Assembly: GCA_002731395.1 (NCBI GenBank)
Contig: PCBQ01000073.1
Span: 1 to 7,965, forward strand
Direction: 5' to 3'
Length of the DNA: 7,965 bases
Source of the DNA: Methanobacteriota archaeon
GTDB taxonomy: Archaea > Thermoplasmatota > Poseidoniia > Poseidoniales > Poseidoniaceae
The notes beneath the pieces are model-generated. The model did not search any database. It was not told the origin of the DNA and saw only the letters and a program-made list of their open reading frames with translations. This document shows positions 1 to 5,597 of the stretch, in pieces (the stretch's first letter is position 1; every line of letters starts with the position of its first letter). Both the position numbers and the translations under genes were made by a program.

Positions 1-455
1 CCTGCCTCTTTGAGATCGGCATCGTTCGCTTCGCTTGCGGCCCAACGGGCAGCAGCGACTTCGTTGTAGCGTTCGTCGGCTTCTGCCCGCAAGAGTTCCG
101 AAGGCCGGAGCGGCCCTTCGAGTCCCTTGTACACATCGGAAGATGCCATGGCGTCACGTCGTCGGCCCTCGCCGAGATCGGAATCCGTCTGCCCCGACGT
201 CCAGCCGGAGGCATCGGCACCGCGACGCCCGTCCGAGGGTTGGAGCGCTGGTCCTTCGTCCTCGAACTCGCTCCTGACCATGGATGAGGCCACGTACAGA
301 AGCAGCAACCCAGCCACGCCCAGCGAAGCACTCAACCAAGTTCCGATGGTTTGGCCTCCGCTGTTTGGTATCCGCCAAGCCACCGCTCCCGCAGCCAACA
401 CGCTGAGCAGGGCGAGCACAACCAACACCACAGGACGACGGGTGTGTTCCGCCAT
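1..455 (-). CDS. Hypothetical protein with two N-terminal membrane segments (partial, runs off left edge)
   Basis: The reading frame is open from the ATG at 455 to the window edge (151 codons, no stop), so the C-terminus is missing. After a short basic N-terminus, two hydrophobic stretches (about residues 9-27 and 39-60) look like a transmembrane hairpin. A polar, Gly/Ser/Asp/Arg-rich linker follows (about 61-105), then an acidic, helix-prone segment (about 106-151) rich in Ala, Glu and Arg. The start lies 4 bases after the stop of the upstream membrane gene, so the two are almost certainly co-transcribed and probably translationally coupled. I recognise no family. The likely picture is a membrane-anchored protein with a soluble C-terminal part on one side of the membrane; a role in the same complex as the two upstream gene products is inference from the operon only. 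Confidence 0.75.
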   Translation of the reverse strand, partial: MAEHTRRPVVLVVLALLSVLAAGAVAWRIPNSGGQTIGTWLSASLGVAGLLLLYVASSMVRSEFEDEGPALQPSDGRRGADASGWTSGQTDSDLGEGRRRDAMASSDVYKGLEGPLRPSELLRAEADERYNEVAAARWAASEANDADLKEA

Positions 456-459
456 GCCC

Positions 460-768
460 TCACCGCTGCTCGAGGAAGGTGTTGAGGCGAGCCAGCAATT
501 CCTCCGTGGAGATGTCTTCCTCCTTCCATCCCAACCGTTGACGGCTGGACGCTGCGGCCACACGGAACGTTTCCCGCATTCTTTCCAAAGAAAATTGGAA
601 CAGCACCCCCAAAAGAAGGACGGCACCTATACCGTAACGGAGTTCGATGCTTCCAATCAACCCTGAGATGATGACGATGATGGCGATACCGAGGGAGGTT
701 CTGCTCCGCAATTTGGCTTCGCCCTCGACGGCAGACTTCCAACGTTCAGCGGCCTCTCGACGGGTCAT
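460..768 (-). CDS. Small two-helix membrane protein, hypothetical
   Basis: A 102-residue protein if read from the ATG at 768. A GTG at 783, directly abutting the upstream stop, would add five residues (MGRVS). I chose the ATG because the GTG leaves no room for a ribosome binding site, but neither start has a convincing one. A charged amphipathic N-terminus (residues 1-24) is followed by two hydrophobic segments at about 25-43 and 45-61, separated by only a few residues, so a tight membrane hairpin. The polar C-terminal tail (62-102) is rich in Arg, Glu and Leu and probably helical. It is the middle gene of a three-gene minus-strand operon, 15 bases or less after the gene before it and 4 bases before the gene after it. 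No family is recognised; the fold suggests a small membrane subunit or scaffold. Confidence 0.75.
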   Translation of the reverse strand: MTRREAAERWKSAVEGEAKLRSRTSLGIAIIVIISGLIGSIELRYGIGAVLLLGVLFQFSLERMRETFRVAAASSRQRLGWKEEDISTEELLARLNTFLEQR

Positions 769-783
769 GGACACGCGGCCCAC

Positions 784-1416
784 TCACCCGACACAAGGAA
801 CGAACACATCATCGTCGATCTCCAACAAAAGTTCAGTGGTCAGCAAGTGGTCAAGGGCTTCATCCACCTCGTCTGGGGAGACGCCCAAATTGAGCATTCC
901 CTCGAAGATCTGGCTCAGGGTTGCCACACCTTCGTTGTCGCGGCACGCTTCATCCACCACGCCGAGCATCGCGCTTGCGCAGACGGCCAACAGGGGGTCG
1001 TCGGTTGCTTCACCTGGAAGCAAATCGATGTACAAACGGGCTGGGTGAATGACATCCTCGTCCTGCTCAGCCTGGACCTTGGCTTCTGACGACCGTCGCC
1101 CGATCGCGCTGAATGCGGCATCGCCGACCGGCTCAAAGCAATCGAACAGGTTGCGCTGTACGCCCGTCTGAGCATCCTGTTCGTCAGACATACGCCGCTG
1201 CACCGCTTCAAGGCGATGAAGGCGCTGTTCCAGTCGCAAACGCTCACGGTTCAGATCGGCCTCCACGAGATCAAGGTGCTGCTCGGCCGCTTCTTCCAAC
1301 CAAGCCTGAAAGCTCCACTCCGGGTCGACGCCAGCCATGGTATCGATGAGCCGTGCAACAACGCCGGTCATGACGTCGGCGGGCAGGGGGTTGGGTCCTT
1401 CACGCTCCGTCGTCAT
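784..1416 (-). CDS. Coiled-coil protein with probable C-terminal winged-helix domain
   Basis: A 210-residue soluble acidic protein. The frame is open upstream to 1668, but that part is Arg/Pro/His-rich and overlaps the opposing dehydrogenase, so the ATG at 1416 is taken as the start. Residues 36-80 form a Glu/Arg/Leu-rich heptad-like helix, a likely coiled coil. Residues 140-208 read as a winged helix: a helix (about 141-158), a second helix beginning ATLSQIFEG (166-173), the pattern SPDEVDEALDHLL (180-192) typical of a recognition helix, then a short strand pair with an acidic turn (DDD, 201-203). Such C-terminal domains occur in archaeal MCM and replication- or transcription-associated proteins, but I cannot assign it to a named family. 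It heads an operon with two small membrane proteins. A soluble partner that links them to DNA or to another protein is only inferred; the domain could equally be a protein-interaction module. Confidence 0.78.
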   Translation of the reverse strand: MTTEREGPNPLPADVMTGVVARLIDTMAGVDPEWSFQAWLEEAAEQHLDLVEADLNRERLRLEQRLHRLEAVQRRMSDEQDAQTGVQRNLFDCFEPVGDAAFSAIGRRSSEAKVQAEQDEDVIHPARLYIDLLPGEATDDPLLAVCASAMLGVVDEACRDNEGVATLSQIFEGMLNLGVSPDEVDEALDHLLTTELLLEIDDDVFVPCVG

Positions 1417-1420
1417 GGTC

Positions 1421-1432
1421 AAGACAAGTCTT
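1421..1432. promoter_or_regulatory. Short inverted repeat at the start of the winged-helix gene (possible operator)
   Basis: AAGAC-AA-GTCTT is a perfect 5-base inverted repeat with a 2-base spacer. It sits 4 bases upstream of the ATG of the minus-strand winged-helix gene, inside the divergent gap shared with the dehydrogenase. The position suits a repressor site, possibly autoregulatory, but a repeat this short can arise by chance. Confidence 0.25.
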
Positions 1433-1482
1433 CGTGGCGGACTATGAAGTATGGTGCGAGCAAGGGATGGGAATCGGTGACT

Positions 1483-1502
1483 TGTGGCCTGTTCTCCACA
1501 GG
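1483..1502 (+). other. Potential hairpin in the dehydrogenase leader
   Basis: Two overlapping stems are possible: TGTGG (1483-1487) with CCACA (1496-1500), or CCTGT (1488-1492) with ACAGG (1498-1502). They share right-arm bases, so only one can form at a time. They lie about 40 bases before the dehydrogenase ATG and would be in its mRNA leader if transcription starts upstream. The rest of the 122-base divergent gap (1417-1538) shows only a weak A/T-richer patch near 1441-1453 that could serve as a TATA element; no clear promoter is visible. Confidence 0.2.
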
Positions 1503-1538
1503 GGTTCCGTTCAAGAGGGGGGTCTCCGTGGCGCGGCC

Positions 1539-2720
1539 ATGGGCGACCACCGCATTGCCGTGCTCCCCGGAGATGGCGTCGGCCGGGAGGTCGCACCAGA
1601 AGCCGTCCGCATCTTGGATACGGTGATGGAACACACCGCACATGGGTTCGTGTACGACGAAATCCCATGCGGTGGTCAGGTCTGGAAAGAGACCGGTTTG
1701 GAATGGGAAGAAGGAGCCTGGGACCGCGTGAAGGACGAGGCGGACGCCATCTTCCTCGGAGCCATCGGTTTGCCTGGAGCGCGTCTTGAGAACGGCGACC
1801 TTGCCGGTGGGGGCGTCATCCTTGGCATGCGTTCTGGACTCGACTTGTACGCCAATGTCCGTCCCATCCGACTCTACGAAGGTGTCAAGCACAAGGTGCA
1901 CGGAACGTTCCGTCAGGTGTGGGACCACGACATGGTCGATATGGTCGTGCTTCGAGAGAACACGGAAGGGCTCTACCACAGCCTGTTGCGCCGTTGCGCC
2001 GACAGGGCGGCAGGTCGTGACCCTTACGAGCCACCTGAGATGACCTTCCCCGGTCTCGAAGGTGAAGTGGCCTACGACCCGCGTCCCATCTCTAAATTCG
2101 GCTCTGAGCGCATTTCACGCATGGGCTTTGACATCGCGACGCGCCGTGGCGGTGCTCCCGGAGACGGTGTCAGTCGCGTCACCTGCGTGGACAAATCCAA
2201 CGTGACGCGCGGCTGCCAGCTCTTCCGACGCACCTTTGACGGCGTGGGTGAAGGCTACCCCGAGATCGAGCGTGATTACGGGTACATCGACGCGTTCATG
2301 CAGTGGATCACTCGCAACCCTGAACACTACGACGTGGTTGTTTCAAGCAACATGTTCGGCGACATCTCCACGGATTTGGGCGCGGTGCTCCAAGGCGGCA
2401 TGGGCATGGCCGGCTCGGCCAACATCGGCGATCACCATGCGATGTTTGAACCGGTGCACGGTTCTGCGCCCAAGCACGCCGGAAAAGGGATCGTGAATCC
2501 GATAGCATCCATCTCCTCCATACAAATGATGCTCGACTGGCTTGGACGACGCAACGCTGACGACGACCTTGTCGAGGTGGCCGAACTCGTCGGCACCGCA
2601 ATCGCCGACCACGTTCGAAACGGGAAGATGCTGACCTACGACCTCGGTGGCTCCGCCTCGACCACGGACGTGGGCGCCAGCATCGCCAGCCGTCTAGGTG
2701 ACGCCCTCCGAGAGCGTTGA
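1539..2720 (+). CDS. Isocitrate/isopropylmalate dehydrogenase family, NAD(P)-dependent beta-decarboxylating dehydrogenase
   Basis: A 393-residue cytosolic enzyme of the family that oxidises and decarboxylates 2-hydroxy acids (isocitrate, 3-isopropylmalate, homoisocitrate, tartrate/malate) using Mg2+/Mn2+. Visible signatures: N-terminal LPGDGVGREV (9-18); substrate-binding arginines in GMRSGLDLYANVRP (R98, R108) and RENTEGLY (R139, Y146); catalytic K219 in DKSNV; metal ligands D251, D275 and D279 (NMFGDISTD); and the nucleotide-binding loop EPVHGSAPKHAGKG (304-317). The ATG at 1539 places the glycine-rich motif at the normal N-terminal distance; the open frame back to 1434 is not family-like. 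RENTEG is typical of isocitrate/homoisocitrate enzymes rather than LeuB, while TYDLGG (366-371) is shared more widely. K312-H313 replaces the Asp that usually reads NAD in LeuB and resembles the Lys-Tyr of NADP isocitrate dehydrogenases. The family is certain; the substrate is not. Confidence 0.93.
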   Translation: MGDHRIAVLPGDGVGREVAPEAVRILDTVMEHTAHGFVYDEIPCGGQVWKETGLEWEEGAWDRVKDEADAIFLGAIGLPGARLENGDLAGGGVILGMRSGLDLYANVRPIRLYEGVKHKVHGTFRQVWDHDMVDMVVLRENTEGLYHSLLRRCADRAAGRDPYEPPEMTFPGLEGEVAYDPRPISKFGSERISRMGFDIATRRGGAPGDGVSRVTCVDKSNVTRGCQLFRRTFDGVGEGYPEIERDYGYIDAFMQWITRNPEHYDVVVSSNMFGDISTDLGAVLQGGMGMAGSANIGDHHAMFEPVHGSAPKHAGKGIVNPIASISSIQMMLDWLGRRNADDDLVEVAELVGTAIADHVRNGKMLTYDLGGSASTTDVGASIASRLGDALRER

Positions 2721-2728
2721 GGCCTCAA
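2717..2728. repeat. 12-base perfect palindrome spanning two convergent stop codons
   Basis: TTGAGGCCTCAA is its own reverse complement. It contains the TGA of the plus-strand dehydrogenase (2718-2720) and, on the other strand, the TGA of the phosphopantothenate synthetase (2725-2727), which are 4 bases apart. No T-tract follows on either strand, so it is not a typical terminator. Both transcripts must end inside the opposing gene or overlap as antisense. Confidence 0.5.
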
Positions 2729-3480
2729 GAAAATAGGCCCTGCAGATGGGCAACAATGCCGTCCAACGAGGCCTGCAAACAGGCGTCGTTGTCCCATGCT
2801 GTGTTCGGAGTTGGATGTTCTGACCTTTCGGCATGCTGACGCAAGGCTTTGGCCACGCGACCAACCTCATCCACAATCGTGACCGAAGCGGTGCGTGCCG
2901 TACGGGAAAGTGGATTCAAGTCGACCACGAGCACGGTTTTACCCATCCCTACCAACGCTTCACATCGATCACCGTCCTCCAAGGGCACCAGCACCACATC
3001 AGCAGCGGCAATTCCTGCGGCTTCGCATTGCGCTCGAGGGCCTTCCAACCCGTCGATGCGTCCGTCCGTTTGGCGACCGAGCACCTCCACGTCGAGGCCG
3101 TCCTGTTCGCACCAGCCCTCAAGCCGTGAGATCAGTCCGTCCATCCTTGCCTGTGTCCGATAGAAGATGTTCACCTCCAAAGGGCAAGCGAGTGAAGCGG
3201 CCAGATGGAGAAGGTCACGGCCCGCCAGCGCCACCGTGTTTCCGTTGACCGAGATGACAGGGTGCTTGGCTGCATGCAATCGCGCATAGGCCTCCCGCGT
3301 GGCCATGGCCGCAGACTCCGTCGTACGCTCGCCGAGAAGATAGTCGAAGGCTTCCCCACGGCCGTGTGCGATCATCGCGCTTCCAGCAAGCAAGCCCTCA
3401 GTTGCCGCCTCTTCGATAAGGTGACGACGGAGCAAGGAAGCGTACCTTGGGTGGCTTGGGTCCGCGGCGATTGGGTTCAT
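2725..3480 (-). CDS. 4-phosphopantoate--beta-alanine ligase (archaeal phosphopantothenate synthetase)
   Basis: A 251-residue cytosolic enzyme, close to the roughly 260 residues of characterised archaeal members. It joins 4-phosphopantoate and beta-alanine with ATP to give 4'-phosphopantothenate, the archaeal replacement for bacterial PanC in CoA synthesis (EC 6.3.2.36, paired with pantoate kinase). The family pattern is seen along the whole length: HPRY (10-13), IAHGRGEAFDYLLGE (37-51), HPVISVNGN (73-81), VNIFYRT (103-109), VLVPLEDGDRCEAL (163-176), VDLNPLSRTARTA (186-198) and TIVDE (201-205). The C-terminal 40 residues are less conserved. The ATG at 3480 puts HPRY near the N-terminus as expected; the frame is open further upstream but overlaps nadC and lacks family character. 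It follows nadC by 13 bases, suggesting a cofactor operon. The partner pantoate kinase is not in this window. Confidence 0.95.
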   Translation of the reverse strand: MNPIAADPSHPRYASLLRRHLIEEAATEGLLAGSAMIAHGRGEAFDYLLGERTTESAAMATREAYARLHAAKHPVISVNGNTVALAGRDLLHLAASLACPLEVNIFYRTQARMDGLISRLEGWCEQDGLDVEVLGRQTDGRIDGLEGPRAQCEAAGIAAADVVLVPLEDGDRCEALVGMGKTVLVVDLNPLSRTARTASVTIVDEVGRVAKALRQHAERSEHPTPNTAWDNDACLQASLDGIVAHLQGLFS

Positions 3481-3493
3481 GTGAAGCCCCCCG

Positions 3494-4429
3494 TCACACG
3501 CCGTCCATGAGCATGGTGAGGTCCAATGGCGCAACGCCACGGTTGACCGCGCTAGTGCTGACCACATCCATGCCGCTTTCCTTCCATTCACTGAGCCCTT
3601 CGATGGTGATGCCACCGCTGGCTTCCAGCACGACGTGCTCACGTACACCGAGCCCTTCCATCTCGGCGGCCACCTCCTTGCACGTTTCCGGACCAAGGTT
3701 ATCGAGCATGATGACCAAGGGCACATCGCCCATGGTGCTCCGGTGCTGGCTCCATGCTAACGCAGCCGTCAACGCTTGCTTTGCACTCGTTGTTTCGATT
3801 TCGATGAAGGCATGGTCTTCGTTGGGCTCCAAGGACGCCACCGCGGCCTGCACCCGACTGATCTCGTCCTCTCCATAATTCACCAGATCGTTCTCCTTGA
3901 GCATCAAGGCGTCTTGCCGGTCGAGGCGGTGGGTCAGGCAACCCCCCAGGTGCACCGCCCATTTGTCCATCAAACCGTACACGGTTTTCCGGGTACACGC
4001 CACTTGCCCGGGCGCCACCGTGGCCCACGTCCGTGCCGATGTGGCGATGCCGGACAACTGACCGAGCAGGTTGAGGACCGACCGTTCGATGGACAACACC
4101 ACATCCGAAGGCCCAGTGAAGCGGCCGATTTCGTCGCCATTCCCGACCTGCCGTCCATCGCTGGCGCTCCACGAGACGCGCACTTCAGGTGCCCAGATTT
4201 GGAGCAGGTGATCCACGGCTGCGGTTCCAGCCACCAAGCCTTCTGAGCGAGCGAGCACGACCGCCGTCGCCGCTTCCCCACGGCCCATCAGGGGCATGTC
4301 GATACCATCGTCTGCCAGCACCGCACCGACCCAGCGGTCGATGCTGGCCAGCAAACGGTTGGACGGTCCCTCGGCTGAGGTCCACAACAGGTGGCCTCGG
4401 TCGTGAGGCACCTTTCCACCCTTTCCCAT
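3494..4429 (-). CDS. nadC: Nicotinate-nucleotide pyrophosphorylase (carboxylating), quinolinate phosphoribosyltransferase
   Basis: A 311-residue cytosolic enzyme that converts quinolinate and PRPP to nicotinate mononucleotide, CO2 and pyrophosphate in de novo NAD synthesis. Seen in order: E115-R116 before VLNLLGQLSGIAT (118-130), TRKT (146-149), GGCLTHRLD (162-170) with H167/R168, LKEND (177-181), the acidic IEIE (209-212), LDN (242-244), LEASGGI (268-274) and the phosphate-binding end DVVSTSAV (288-295). These match the substrate- and PRPP-binding residues of QPRTases. It is somewhat longer than the usual 270-290 residues, owing to an N-terminus that may begin later; the first 15 residues are Gly/Lys-rich. 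GGC replaces the more usual GGG before the HR pair. It starts 81 bases from the divergent FAD gene and is followed after 13 bases by the phosphopantothenate synthetase. Confidence 0.94.
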   Translation of the reverse strand: MGKGGKVPHDRGHLLWTSAEGPSNRLLASIDRWVGAVLADDGIDMPLMGRGEAATAVVLARSEGLVAGTAAVDHLLQIWAPEVRVSWSASDGRQVGNGDEIGRFTGPSDVVLSIERSVLNLLGQLSGIATSARTWATVAPGQVACTRKTVYGLMDKWAVHLGGCLTHRLDRQDALMLKENDLVNYGEDEISRVQAAVASLEPNEDHAFIEIETTSAKQALTAALAWSQHRSTMGDVPLVIMLDNLGPETCKEVAAEMEGLGVREHVVLEASGGITIEGLSEWKESGMDVVSTSAVNRGVAPLDLTMLMDGV

Positions 4430-4510
4430 GATTTACGATGTGTGCTGGACCTCAAGAAAGCACCCCTGCCCTTCCGCAAGGCCCATGCCGTTCCTCCGTG
4501 CGGGAGGGGC

Positions 4511-5572
4511 ATGCGACGGGTGGTCGTGGTGGGCGGCGGCCTCGCCGGATTGGCCGCTGCCCTCGAAGCGGCGTCTTCAGGTCACAAGGTCGTCGTGCTC
4601 GAAGCCCGCGACCGGCTTGGGGGACGGGCCACCACGACGCCGGGACGTTACGCGGACCTCGGTCACGGGCCGCACGTGTTGCTGCGCGGAGGCACGATGC
4701 ATCGTTTGGTCCGCCGTCTCTCGCGCACACGCCCGGCCACAACGGCGCTGGCCCCTCACCGCCTGCACGTGATTGGGCATGGCCCGCTTCGGTCGTTGCG
4801 GAGCGTACGCGCCACCGCCAGCGTGCGCCGCACGCTTCGGTCCTCAACACCGTCGGATCAACCCGCGGTGCAGGCTGCACGGCTGTTGGCAGGTTGGGGA
4901 TTGCCCGCCGTTGCGGGTCCTCTCGGGGCTCGGGCTGAGGCCTTGTACATGGGTCAGGGTTTGATCCTTCAGGCCGGCTGGGCGGACCTCATCGGGCGAA
5001 TCCTTGCCGCCCTCGACGAAGTCGGGGTTCCCATCGAAACCAATGCAAAAGTCATCGCCGTCGAGGACGGATGTGTGCATTTGGAAGACGGGCGGGACGT
5101 CGAAGCTGATCTTGTCGTGGTGGCGGCAGGACCGCGCCGAGGGGCCAGCCTGCTGGAACGAAAGGCGGGACCTGCTCACCGCGTCAGCACCGTCGAAGCC
5201 TTGCTGGATGCGGTGCCTTTCGGCGAGCATCAGGGCCTGATTGACGTCAAGGAAGGGATGGTTGCGCTTCGTTTGCCTCATCCTGAGTCGGCTTTCACGC
5301 ACCTCAGCGCAATTGCCGTGCCTCGCAAAGGCGAAGATGATGAATCTCGCTTGACTCGCCTTGAGGGATGGTTGGACCGGCACTTGGCCGGGTGGAAGAG
5401 CGCCGTGGCCGAAGACCGTCGGCAAGCCGGCCTTGACCTCGCCATGACCGAGCAGAGTGAGGCGAGTGCCAACGGAGTGGTGCTCATCGAGCCTCACCTT
5501 GGGTTGTCCGATGCGCTGATTGAGGCCACACGCGCCAACGTTCGAGCGGCCTTGTCCGGTGACGATGCCTAA
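4511..5572 (+). CDS. FAD-dependent oxidoreductase (amine oxidase/phytoene desaturase-like)
   Basis: A 353-residue flavoprotein. The N-terminus is a textbook FAD Rossmann motif: VVVVGGGLAGLAAALEAASSGH (4-25), the acidic residue ending the second strand (E31) and RLGGRA (35-40). These mark the NAD(P)-binding-8/amine-oxidase superfamily, which includes protoporphyrinogen oxidases, phytoene desaturases and monoamine oxidases. GWADL (156-160) and LVVVAAG (201-207) fit the second FAD-contact region. The start at 4511 directly precedes the Rossmann strand and follows a purine-rich GGGAGGGGC; a longer reading from 4391 would overlap nadC. Residues 65-115 are very Arg-rich. The C-terminus is short: the usual Gly-Asp FAD motif is not visible where expected, although the closing helix (DALIEATRANVRAAL, 334-348) has the normal look. 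The substrate is unknown. It lies just before xthA. Confidence 0.85.
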   Translation: MRRVVVVGGGLAGLAAALEAASSGHKVVVLEARDRLGGRATTTPGRYADLGHGPHVLLRGGTMHRLVRRLSRTRPATTALAPHRLHVIGHGPLRSLRSVRATASVRRTLRSSTPSDQPAVQAARLLAGWGLPAVAGPLGARAEALYMGQGLILQAGWADLIGRILAALDEVGVPIETNAKVIAVEDGCVHLEDGRDVEADLVVVAAGPRRGASLLERKAGPAHRVSTVEALLDAVPFGEHQGLIDVKEGMVALRLPHPESAFTHLSAIAVPRKGEDDESRLTRLEGWLDRHLAGWKSAVAEDRRQAGLDLAMTEQSEASANGVVLIEPHLGLSDALIEATRANVRAALSGDDA

Positions 5573-5597
5573 GACCCGCCGGATACGACACGGTGGT

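Noticed and set aside
127..666. 179-codon open frame on the plus strand
   Set aside because: It runs antisense across two minus-strand membrane genes with good hydropathy; its translation is Pro/Ser-rich and featureless, as expected of a shadow frame in GC-rich DNA.
1434..1538. N-terminal extension of the dehydrogenase by 35 residues
   Set aside because: The extra residues have no family character, and the LPGDGVG motif is normally within the first 10-15 residues, which the start at 1539 gives.
1417..1668. N-terminal extension of the winged-helix protein by 84 residues
   Set aside because: The translated part is Arg/Pro/His-rich shadow sequence opposite the start of the dehydrogenase gene.
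3481..3726. N-terminal extension of the phosphopantothenate synthetase by 82 residues
   Set aside because: It lies antiparallel-free inside nadC in another frame, is Trp/Arg/Ser-rich and does not match the family; the HPRY motif expects a start at 3480.
4391..4510. N-terminal extension of the flavoprotein by 40 residues
   Set aside because: It would overlap the start of the divergent nadC gene and place 40 unrelated residues before the FAD Rossmann strand, which normally begins the protein.
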